From an uncultured Lachnospiraceae bacterium (GTDB lineage: Bacteria > Bacillota > Clostridia > Lachnospirales > Lachnospiraceae), in contig CANCYO010000004.1 of the NCBI GenBank assembly GCA_947382415.1, forward strand, positions 1 to 64,000: 64,000 bases of DNA. Direction: 5' to 3'. Positions within the stretch are counted from its first letter, which is position 1. Every line of letters starts with the position of its first letter. The notes under the pieces are model-generated. The model saw only the letters and a list, made by a program, of their open reading frames with translations. It searched no databases and was not told the DNA's origin. Positions 9,101 to 15,817 of this stretch are shown piece by piece. Both the position numbers and the translations under genes were made by a program.

Positions 9101-10107
9101 AGATTCAATTTTCATCTGATTATCTGTTGGGACTGATCAACGACATTCTGGATATGTCCGAGTTAGAGAGCGGAAAACTGTGTCTGGAGACGGCGGATTT
9201 CTCCATGACAGAGCTGCTGGAGCCCATAGAAGAAATGATCCGGCCACAGGCACAGGCTAAGTCACTTACCTTTATAAAGGATATCCGGCTGATACACGAT
9301 TGTTTTCTGGCGGACAGACTTCGGATCAGCCAGGTGCTGATCAATCTGCTGGGCAATGCGGTGAAGTTTACGCAGGAACATGGCGAGGTGAGACTGATTA
9401 TCAGGGAGGAGGCGGCAGAGGGGCAGCAGGCGTCGCTTTATTTTGCCGTGCAGGACAATGGCATGGGCATCAGTCCGGAAGACCAGGAGCGGGTGTTCCG
9501 GGCGTTTGAGCAGGTGGGCGGCGCCAATACCTCCAGCCTGAAAGGAATGGGGCTGGGATTGTCCATCAGTAACCGGCTCGTCAGGATGATGGGCAGTTCC
9601 ATCGGTCTTGAGAGCAGTCCCGGCCAGGGCAGTACGTTTGATTTTACGATTCTTGTGCCTGTGGGTGAGAAGGCCCGGCAGGCTGAGACACAGGGACAGA
9701 TTACATATGAAGGCCGCCGGGTTCTGGTGGTGGAGGACAATGAACTCAACGCCGAGATTGCCCGGGCGATCCTTGAGGAGTGCAGATTCCGTGTGGACTG
9801 TGTCGGGGATGGGGTGGAGGCTGTGAAACGCATTGCAGAGACTGAGCCCGGTTATTATGACCTGATCCTCATGGATATCATGATGCCGAATATGGACGGG
9901 ATCGAAGCCACCAGAACGATACGCGCCATGGAGCGGGAGGACTGCCGGACACTTCCTATCGTCGCAATGTCTGCCAACGCCTTTGACGACGACCTGAAAA
10001 AGTCAGTTGAATGTGGTATGAACGGCTATCTGTCCAAGCCTGTGGAAATAGACAAATTATACAGGATGCTTGAAGAAATTCTGGGGAAAGGAATGGAACG
10101 GACGTAA
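6133..10107 (+). CDS. Membrane hybrid histidine kinase/response regulator with PAS, GGDEF-like and GAF-like regions
   Basis: A 1324-residue sensor. Order: helix TM1 (about 27-50), large extracellular sensor region of Cache-like size (about 55-390), TM2 (about 394-417), HAMP-like linker, a coiled segment, a PAS-type domain (about 480-595), a GGDEF-like domain (about 598-755), a GAF-like region (about 780-930), HisKA with phospho-acceptor His958 in MSHEIRTP, HATPase (INLLGNAVKF, DNGMGIS, GMGLGLSI), and a receiver with Asp1248 in LILMDIMMP and the late Lys in SKP. The GGDEF signature is replaced by FDGNEF, so cyclase activity is unlikely. There is no DNA-binding or HPt domain, so a separate partner must receive the phosphate. 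It probably reads the solute-binding protein encoded just upstream. Confidence 0.92.
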   Translation: MAQKEKIKPQKKNMLMKTFPKRKQTIFRIFLLPLVGVMLAQSLIVLGVLVFRRTSTMLQDHSVNMLLRMVENRKVILRNDMSRWAFVSGQEAAMNLLVEEFLREKQASLEQVLASGELRDELLERLLPGSMDLLENSMTTGIFVVLTGEDAEGKNVGEAGEFDGFFLRDSSPVTNPGNYSDLLMERGSKRLSRTYGVPLDIYWTTAFAMSGQGQNSGEDFFYEPWRAGRENAYADVVDLGYWSKPFVLETDGKDSHDMIAYSVPLRYQGTVYAVMGVEVAVSYLHDYLPVTELNEDEMAGYALAVRDADGSYKVMAGRGVLYNAVHANGDRLILRDSSYENLALVENAHMGSRHVFAAVFPLELYDSHPPYQDTEWVLMGLSSEDTLFGMNRKLYIWMVAAIAIGLLFSLIGIYFVVRRITSPIMRLMTCISMGEAGLQDFVPSNILEVDALHAVVADLTAAQKAAEEALLEEKELYRLALETTKDTFFSYDFEAKAIDIINNTVLNGRFSCAEHELGPIDMDAVYEEDREQFRDFLQRMPDIWNLELRMKIPGKPEYRWYVLNGNVIYDTGGRRWKLVGRIHDIQARKEQEAERQRKVTTDGVTGFFAYAAGMQRLRELRKSQPDGVMIYFMVDNLRRMDEQNGVTFGDMILEELGCIVRKTAGHRSMQIRFDGNEFCVWLPGGTEQKAREFAEELFARVRERFPADIFEILLHAGIALGDEHNHTREIARMAKRAQMAASRSVEEMGYACHSRLPANQEKPGPTWRGKQVLTVAYGENVSLVSLALTLFGKGENFAAQMYLMLQKLAQYYDASDVLLNMVQPEYRTMYLEYQWHRDAAAQIADHAMPYREEEWKLFVRQMENKGVLTWQGEESQDSLTVFFCHGAGSSCGYALPLYDNGNVMGILSILNGQAPEADPAEAAKNLLELGSVIQSQITQRRHDMASKAKSDFLSRMSHEIRTPMNGIIGMTAIAMQQDQSPERIQDCLQKIQFSSDYLLGLINDILDMSELESGKLCLETADFSMTELLEPIEEMIRPQAQAKSLTFIKDIRLIHDCFLADRLRISQVLINLLGNAVKFTQEHGEVRLIIREEAAEGQQASLYFAVQDNGMGISPEDQERVFRAFEQVGGANTSSLKGMGLGLSISNRLVRMMGSSIGLESSPGQGSTFDFTILVPVGEKARQAETQGQITYEGRRVLVVEDNELNAEIARAILEECRFRVDCVGDGVEAVKRIAETEPGYYDLILMDIMMPNMDGIEATRTIRAMEREDCRTLPIVAMSANAFDDDLKKSVECGMNGYLSKPVEIDKLYRMLEEILGKGMERT

Positions 10108-10110
10108 GTT

Positions 10111-10512
10111 ATGAATACGAAAGTCGGACAGATATTATGCACGGTCATCGGTATAGCTGTAGCCGGGAAGTACGTTGGGATTGGATTTTGGCGGGTATTA
10201 TGCGATCAGCAGGAGGAGAAACGATGGAGGCAAGTGGGCCGCGGACGCAAGGAGTGGGCTCTATGAGCAGGTTTTTATATCCTCTTTCCGGGATCGGAGA
10301 AATATCTGGCCGCGCTTTTTGCTGCCCGAAGCGGACTGCAGTTTACGCGGTTGGGATGTGCGTGATCGCACTGCTTTATATTCTTTTGACAGGTGTCAAT
10401 CTCTATCTCGCGGTGGCGGGAGATCAAAACACCATTTCATTTTCTGCTTGCCATGACAGGCATTTTGATTTATGATAAAAGAGGCAGGAGACTGTCTCGG
10501 AGGATGGAATGA
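10111..10512 (+). pseudogene. Probable decayed small membrane-protein gene
   Basis: This 400-base stretch has protein-like character that jumps between frames. An ATG at 10111 opens a 51-codon frame ending in TGA at 10264; the overlapping ATG at 10263 opens a 70-codon frame containing one good transmembrane helix (MCVIALLYILLTGVNLYLAV); from about 10410 the original frame resumes with a second hydrophobic helix (HFLLAMTGILIYDKRGRRL) that ends at a TGA overlapping the next gene's start. The simplest reading is one two-helix protein disrupted by frameshifts and stops. Alternatively two tiny coupled genes exist. I do not recognise the family. Confidence 0.4.
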
Positions 10513-12347
10513 AGATATCTGGCAGAGAGAGAATGTGGTTCCGGGTTCTCGTGGCGGCGCTGGCGCTCTACACGATCAAGAGTATATTTGTGGGGGCGGA
10601 TATAGACGAGGCTTACGGAGTGACCCTGGGCTACCGGCTGGTACAGGGCGACCGGCTCGTGTGGGATATGTGGGAACCGCATCAGACCTCCGCGATCTTT
10701 ACGGCTCTGTTCATTCGTCTGATCCTTTTCCTTACGGGCGGCAGCCTGCACTTTATGACGATTCTTTTGAGGGTATGTTTTTTTCTCGTCCAGATCGGTA
10801 TCACTCTGTATCTCTATCGAAGTTTGAAGGAATGTCTGCCCTTCCTCGGCGAGTGGGAACGGGCGCTCTTCGCCATGGTGTACTATATCACAACACCCAA
10901 ATGCAATTATGTGCCGGAGTACTCCAATCTGCATATGTGGTTTTCCACATTGCTGGTATTGTTTCTGTTACAGTATTTTGGCAGTGCATCCCGCAATCAC
11001 GGCAGAAGCCGGTATCTGGTTCTGGCCGGCGCGATGCTGGCCTGTGATGTGCTGGCCTATCCGGGAATGGTTCTACTGTATCCCTTTTGTGCGGGAATGA
11101 TCCTGTGGAAATCGAACACCGGCAGAAATCGTCTGGGAGAGGTTCTGGTGTTTACCCTGCCCTGCGTTCTGGGGGCGGGAGTCTTTGTGGGATATCTGTT
11201 TGGTTATATGAGTCCGGCTGATATCAGGCTGGCGCTTCCCGCCATACTGGGGGACGGCTCCCATCAGACGGGTATTGCGGAAAAGCTTGGCGTCTGGGGC
11301 GCCGGAATCGGGGAAATTGTCCTGATGACTGTGGGCTGCGGGGTGGTGGCGGCTCTGATCCTGGCGGGTGTTCGGGCAGTGAATGGCAGAGGGAGAAACG
11401 GAACAGAGAGAAATGGAGCAGAGAGAAATGGAGCAGGGAAAAGTGAAATAGGGAAAAGTGGAAGTGAAGAGGGAGAGGATCAGGCGGAACGGGCAGATTG
11501 TACGGAACAGGCAGATTGGACTGTGAGCCTGGTGACTGTCTGGTTCGTGGTGCAGACCATCTTTCAGGTATTGTGCTGGATCGACAGCGATTACAATTCC
11601 GGTTATCCCCAGATTGCCTATGTGGCGCTGCCGCTGTTTGGGTGGTTGTGCGCAGGCAGATGCGGGAGAAGAGAACGTGCAGGGCTTTTTATGATCGGCT
11701 TTTCTCTGGTCAATTATCTGGCGCTGAATCTGTTTTCCAACTGGAAGCCCGCCTGTCTGAATGTATATCTGGTGATGGGGCTTCTGGGAGGCCTGCTCTG
11801 CCTGCGGCAGTATTTTCTGGAAAAGCGCGGAGAGGCGGGGCTTAAGCTGATACGCGGCATCTGTGTGCTGTTTTTGCTTAGTCAGGCGTTCGGGCGTTGC
11901 CTTTTGATGATTGGCGGAGACGAGGGAAGCAGTATGACCTTTCAGGTGAGGGGGATCAGCCGCCAGGGGGTACGCGGAGGGATATTGACTTCCTATATGA
12001 ATTCCTACCGTTACAATAACAATTATGAACTGTTCCCTGAGATTGTGCCGGAGGGCAGTATGGTGCTGTATTTAGGGCCGTCTGTCTTCTATTATATGAT
12101 GGGGGACTGCAGGGTGGCGGCGCCCAGCACCATCAGTACGCCGGAGTATGACGAGCGCTTCGCGCTGTACTATGAACTGCATCCGGAGCGTTTCCCGGAT
12201 GTGGTGGTGATGGAGAGCTGCTATGGGGATGTGTCCTATTTTGCGGAGGACGATTATATTTTTACCTGGCTGGAGGAAGAATTCCGGCCGGTCCAGGTGG
12301 AGGATTATCCCTATGTGCGTGTGTACCGCAGACAGATCAGGCAATGA
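10509..12347 (+). CDS. Polytopic membrane protein, GT-C glycosyltransferase-like
   Basis: A 612-residue protein with about ten predicted membrane helices and a C-terminal soluble tail of about 130 residues. The first extracytoplasmic loop has acidic residues (GADIDEAYG) followed by WEPHQTSA, which resembles the catalytic first loop of GT-C enzymes such as ArnT/PMT relatives that use lipid-linked sugar donors. I infer a cell-envelope glycosylation role; acceptor and donor are unknown. In the middle a low-complexity charged stretch (about residues 293-335, NGTERNGAERNG and onward) is encoded by 15-bp DNA repeats and probably lies in a cytoplasmic loop. Its start overlaps the end of the decayed frame before it. 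Confidence 0.65.
   Translation: MKISGRERMWFRVLVAALALYTIKSIFVGADIDEAYGVTLGYRLVQGDRLVWDMWEPHQTSAIFTALFIRLILFLTGGSLHFMTILLRVCFFLVQIGITLYLYRSLKECLPFLGEWERALFAMVYYITTPKCNYVPEYSNLHMWFSTLLVLFLLQYFGSASRNHGRSRYLVLAGAMLACDVLAYPGMVLLYPFCAGMILWKSNTGRNRLGEVLVFTLPCVLGAGVFVGYLFGYMSPADIRLALPAILGDGSHQTGIAEKLGVWGAGIGEIVLMTVGCGVVAALILAGVRAVNGRGRNGTERNGAERNGAGKSEIGKSGSEEGEDQAERADCTEQADWTVSLVTVWFVVQTIFQVLCWIDSDYNSGYPQIAYVALPLFGWLCAGRCGRRERAGLFMIGFSLVNYLALNLFSNWKPACLNVYLVMGLLGGLLCLRQYFLEKRGEAGLKLIRGICVLFLLSQAFGRCLLMIGGDEGSSMTFQVRGISRQGVRGGILTSYMNSYRYNNNYELFPEIVPEGSMVLYLGPSVFYYMMGDCRVAAPSTISTPEYDERFALYYELHPERFPDVVVMESCYGDVSYFAEDDYIFTWLEEEFRPVQVEDYPYVRVYRRQIRQ
11385..11459 (+). repeat. 15-bp in-frame minisatellite, about five units
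   Basis: Five imperfect 15-base units (consensus close to GGAGCAGAGAGAAAT) start at 11385, 11400, 11415, 11430 and 11445. They encode a charged Glu/Arg/Asn/Gly loop of the membrane protein, and copy number changes would keep the frame. Confidence 0.8.
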
Positions 12348-12403
12348 GTCCGGTACACAGACTGAAAATGACAGAATAAAGGCAGAAAGCAAGGAGGAGC
12401 TGA

Positions 12404-13750
12404 ATGAAGAAAAATGGCATCGATTATAGTGATTACGCGGCGTTGTGCAGAGAGGCGGATCAGATAGACCTGACATTATTTGACCGCTATGAGGTCCAGA
12501 GGGGGCTTCGTGATAAGAACGGAAACGGAGTGCTGACCGGACTCACCAATATTTCCCGGATTGAGTCCTTCAAGATGGTGGACGGGGTGAAGACGCCCTG
12601 CGACGGCAAACTCTGGTATCGGGGGTATGACTGTATTGAACTGGTAAAAGGGTTCCGGCAGAAGCGGTTTGGATTTGAGGAGGTGGCTTATCTGCTGCTT
12701 TTGGGGAATCTGCCCAGTGAGGAGCAGTTAAAGCATTTCTGCCATGTGCTGTCCTCGGAGAGAACGCTGCCCACCAATTTTACCAGAGACGTGATCATGA
12801 AGGCGCCCAGCAGCGATATCATGAATTCCATGACAAGGAGTGTGCTGACGCTGGCCTCCTATGACCGCAACTGCAAGGACACCTCGATTGAAAATGTGCT
12901 CCGGCAGTGTATGGGACTGATCAGTCTGTTCCCGGTATTGGCAGTGTACGCGTACCACGCTTATAATCACTATGAGAACGATGACAGTATGTATATTCAC
13001 CGTCCCTCCAAAAAGCTTTCCACGGCGGAGAATATCCTGATGATGCTGCGTCCGGACAAGAAATATACCGAGCTGGAGGCCCGGGTGCTGGATATAGCGC
13101 TTGTTTTACATATGGAGCACGGCGGCGGTAACAATTCCACCTTTACCACCCGTGTGGTGACCTCCTCCGGTTCTGATACTTATTCGGTGATCGCTGCGGC
13201 GCTGTCCTCCCTGAAGGGGCCCAAGCACGGCGGAGCCAATATCAAGGTAGTGGAGATGATGCGCGATCTGGAGGCCAATGTGTCCGACTGGGAGGATGAG
13301 GATGAGGTCAGAGGATATCTCCAGAAGATTCTGAGCAAAGAAGCCTTTGACCGCAAGGGTCTGATCTACGGCATGGGACACGCGGTGTACTCGCTGTCCG
13401 ATCCCAGAGCCCAGGTGTTTAAGGGCTTTGTGGAGCAGCTTGCCATGGCTAAGGGGCGCGAGAAGGATTTCCGCCTGTACTCCATGATCGAGCGGATGGC
13501 GCCGGAACTCATTGCCCAAAAGTCCCGCATCTATAAGGGCGTCAGCGCCAATGTGGACTTTTACAGCGGATTTGTGTACAGTATGCTGGAGATTCCTCTG
13601 GAGCTCTACACACCGATCTTTGCCATCGCCCGCATTGTGGGATGGAGCGCCCACCGCATCGAGGAGCTGCTGAATATGGATAAGATCATCCGCCCCGCTT
13701 ATAAGAGCGTTATGGAGGAGAGGGATTATATCGCCATGGAGGACAGATAA
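12404..13750 (+). CDS. gltA: Citrate synthase
   Basis: Condenses acetyl-CoA with oxaloacetate to citrate; in such anaerobes it probably feeds a partial TCA route to 2-oxoglutarate and glutamate. The 448-residue protein has the three catalytic signatures: His in MEHGGGNNSTF, His in GMGHAVYSLSDPR and Asp in NVDFYSGFV. GPKHGGAN, the usual CoA/citrate-site motif, is present. AAGGAGG sits 6 bases before the ATG at 12404. The gene is followed by a strong hairpin, so it is probably transcribed alone or at the end of the preceding unit. Longer than the roughly 370-residue Bacillus type, in line with a Clostridia subtype. Confidence 0.95.
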   Translation: MKKNGIDYSDYAALCREADQIDLTLFDRYEVQRGLRDKNGNGVLTGLTNISRIESFKMVDGVKTPCDGKLWYRGYDCIELVKGFRQKRFGFEEVAYLLLLGNLPSEEQLKHFCHVLSSERTLPTNFTRDVIMKAPSSDIMNSMTRSVLTLASYDRNCKDTSIENVLRQCMGLISLFPVLAVYAYHAYNHYENDDSMYIHRPSKKLSTAENILMMLRPDKKYTELEARVLDIALVLHMEHGGGNNSTFTTRVVTSSGSDTYSVIAAALSSLKGPKHGGANIKVVEMMRDLEANVSDWEDEDEVRGYLQKILSKEAFDRKGLIYGMGHAVYSLSDPRAQVFKGFVEQLAMAKGREKDFRLYSMIERMAPELIAQKSRIYKGVSANVDFYSGFVYSMLEIPLELYTPIFAIARIVGWSAHRIEELLNMDKIIRPAYKSVMEERDYIAMEDR

Positions 13751-13786
13751 CGCGGGCGGATAAAAAAGAGTAAGATAAAAATTTGT

Positions 13787-13826
13787 AAAAGCATCGTTCG
13801 GTCTGTACAGGCCGGAGGGTGCTTTT
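13787..13826 (+). terminator. Intrinsic terminator after citrate synthase (A-run/T-run hairpin)
   Basis: AAAAGCA (13787-13793) pairs with TGCTTTT (13820-13826) around an inner 7-bp stem (CGGTCTG with CAGGCCG, one G-U pair). The symmetry would also allow action on the opposite strand. Confidence 0.75.
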
Positions 13827-13899
13827 ATAGCATCTGCTGCAGGAACCCGTCCTGTTTCCGTATACCACCCATTCCTTCAGACATAATAGATACAAGGTA

Positions 13900-13927
13900 T
13901 TGAAGTCTGGAGGAGATGTGGTAAAAT
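13900..13927 (+). promoter_or_regulatory. Sigma-A promoter of the DUF2974 gene
   Basis: TTGAAG (13900-13905), 16-base spacer, TAAAAT (13922-13927). The transcript would start near 13934, so the in-frame ATG at 13928 cannot be the start, which supports 13949. Confidence 0.65.
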
Positions 13928-13948
13928 ATGAGAATATGGAGGAAGTTT

Positions 13949-15127
13949 ATGTCTGATACAATGCACAATTATCTGAAGGAGTACGGGGACATCTCTTTTA
14001 TGGACAGGCCCATGAACGATGTGGACTCGCTGGTGCTCTGTCAGTTTGTCTATTTAAAATTTGACGGGCTGGTACCTGAACTTAAGGAGAACAGGCGCTC
14101 TGTTTCGCTGGAGGAGCTGGCGGCACATCCCGAGGCAGATAAGCTTTTTGCAGACGAGCGTTTTGAGAAGGATAACAGAGAGCTCTTTGAGGATATGCTG
14201 GCCGGGAGACGGTTTCGCAATATGAAGATCAACTGCCACATCAATGTGATAGAGAAAGAGTGGGAGACGCAGTTTTCCGCGGCTACCTTCATTCTGGATG
14301 ACGGTACGATTTATGTGGCTTTCCGCGGCACGGACGAGACGATCGTGGGCTGGAAGGAAGATTTTAACATGGCTTTTCTCTCTCCGGTGCCGGGACAGGC
14401 TCTGAGTGTAAAATATCTGAACATGGTGACGCAGCGTTTTCACAATCCCTTTTATGTGGGTGGGCATTCCAAGGGGGGCAATCTGGCGGTTTACAGTGCC
14501 ATGAATTGTGTGGATGTGGTGCAGGAGCGGATTATCAAGGTCTACAGCATGGACGGGCCGGGGTTTCGCCCGGAGGTTCTGGAACAATGCGGCTATGACA
14601 GGATCGCGGACAGGGTGGTAAAGCTTCTGCCTCACTCCTCCATGATCGGGATGCTCTTTGAGTGGGACACAAGGTATCAGGTGGTGGAGTCCCGCAGCTT
14701 TGGGCTGGCCCAGCACAATCCCTTTAACTGGAAGATCAAAAACGGAGAGTTTGTTCTGGCTGAGGATATCTATGGACGGGCCCACCTGGTGGACAATACC
14801 ATCAATGAGTGGATATCGTCTCTGGATGAACAGCAGATCAGACTGTTTGTGGACACCTTATATCAGGTTATATCGGCCTCAAAGGCCGATGATCTGATCT
14901 CCATTACCGCGGACTGGAAGCGCAGTATGTCGGGGGTGGTGGCGGCTCTGAAGGGAGTGGACGAGGAAACGGCCAGAGTCCTTCAGGAGATTGTAAAGGC
15001 GTTGTTTGATCTGGCTAAGGTGCGCATGAAGGAGGAGCTTGGTCTGCCGTTAAAGAAGGCAGCGGAGCAGGCGAAGAGCAGGCGCAATTCAAAAAGAAGG
15101 AAAGAAGCGGTACACCCGACAGCATAG
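13949..15127 (+). CDS. DUF2974 (Mbeg1-like) alpha/beta hydrolase
   Basis: A 392-residue cytoplasmic protein of the Mbeg1-like/DUF2974 family, which has a lipase-like alpha/beta-hydrolase fold. The nucleophile elbow is GGHSKGG with the catalytic Ser in GHSKG; the preceding strand has VAFRGTDETIVGWKEDF. A likely acid residue is in YSMDGPGF. The substrate is not known. GGAGG lies 6 bases upstream of ATG 13949. The C-terminus is a Lys/Arg-rich tail. The last 113 bases overlap the 3' end of the convergent amidotransferase-like gene on the other strand, which is unusual. Confidence 0.85.
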   Translation: MSDTMHNYLKEYGDISFMDRPMNDVDSLVLCQFVYLKFDGLVPELKENRRSVSLEELAAHPEADKLFADERFEKDNRELFEDMLAGRRFRNMKINCHINVIEKEWETQFSAATFILDDGTIYVAFRGTDETIVGWKEDFNMAFLSPVPGQALSVKYLNMVTQRFHNPFYVGGHSKGGNLAVYSAMNCVDVVQERIIKVYSMDGPGFRPEVLEQCGYDRIADRVVKLLPHSSMIGMLFEWDTRYQVVESRSFGLAQHNPFNWKIKNGEFVLAEDIYGRAHLVDNTINEWISSLDEQQIRLFVDTLYQVISASKADDLISITADWKRSMSGVVAALKGVDEETARVLQEIVKALFDLAKVRMKEELGLPLKKAAEQAKSRRNSKRRKEAVHPTA

Positions 15128-15734
15128 TCCGGGCGGCATCGAGCCGTTCGGGATGCCACTGCACACCCAGGATGGGCAGGCTTGCGTGGGCTATGGCCTC
15201 GGGACAATGGTCGATGGGGCAGCGCTGGATCACCTGCAGCCCTGCGCCGATTTTGTCCAGACACTGGTGATGGGCAGAGTTGACCTGAGCAGTCCTTCCA
15301 TAGAGGAAAAAGAGAAGACTGCCCGGCTCGATGAGGCTTGGATGGTAGAGATCTCTGCCGGATTCCAGATGCAGTCCGGCATCCGGCATATCCTGTACGA
15401 TGGTGCCGCCGAAAGCAATATTGATGAGCTGCATTCCTTTGCAGATGCCAAGAACCGGCAGCTTGTGCCTGATACAGAGCTCCAGCGCCTGAAACTGCAG
15501 AATGTCCAATTCGGTGTCTATGGATCGGGAGCCTTTGTTCTGCTGACCGAAAAAGGCGGGCGTGATATCGCCCCCTCCGGGCAGCAAAAGCCCGCGGCAG
15601 TGGCAGACTTCTCCGGGATTCAGGGTGGTGACGGGCTGGAATGCGTTTTCCCTGAGAAAGCGTTCATAGTTTGCGGTGTCCTTTTTTCGGCCCAGAATGG
15701 CTATTTTGTGAGGTTGAGGCATAGTTTTTTCCAT
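15015..15734 (-). CDS. Gamma-glutamyl-gamma-aminobutyrate hydrolase family protein (peptidase C26)
   Basis: A class-I glutamine-amidotransferase-fold hydrolase (PuuD-like) of 239 residues. Visible: LLLPGGGDITP (oxyanion region), the nucleophile elbow LGICKGMQLINIAFGG with catalytic Cys, and GVQWHPE with the catalytic His and Glu. Members cleave gamma-glutamyl amides. The start is uncertain: the ATG at 15734 has little ribosome site, and an in-frame ATG four codons later has GGA seven bases upstream. The C-terminal 30 or so residues (Ser/Pro/Ala-rich) lie antisense to the end of the DUF2974 gene and look non-conserved. It is divergent from the yfhO-like gene. Confidence 0.85.
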   Translation of the reverse strand: MEKTMPQPHKIAILGRKKDTANYERFLRENAFQPVTTLNPGEVCHCRGLLLPGGGDITPAFFGQQNKGSRSIDTELDILQFQALELCIRHKLPVLGICKGMQLINIAFGGTIVQDMPDAGLHLESGRDLYHPSLIEPGSLLFFLYGRTAQVNSAHHQCLDKIGAGLQVIQRCPIDHCPEAIAHASLPILGVQWHPERLDAARTMLSGVPLLSFFLNCACSSPAPLPSLTADQAPPSCAP

Positions 15735-15817
15735 GTCCTGACTAAAATGCTATACAGTAGTATATGCCGCCGCGGTGATTATTTGCATGTAAAGCGGATG
15801 GCTCGGAGGAGTTTGTG

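Noticed and set aside
11385..11459. A short CRISPR-like repeat series
   Set aside because: Units are contiguous, 15 bp and in coding frame, with no spacers and no cas genes.
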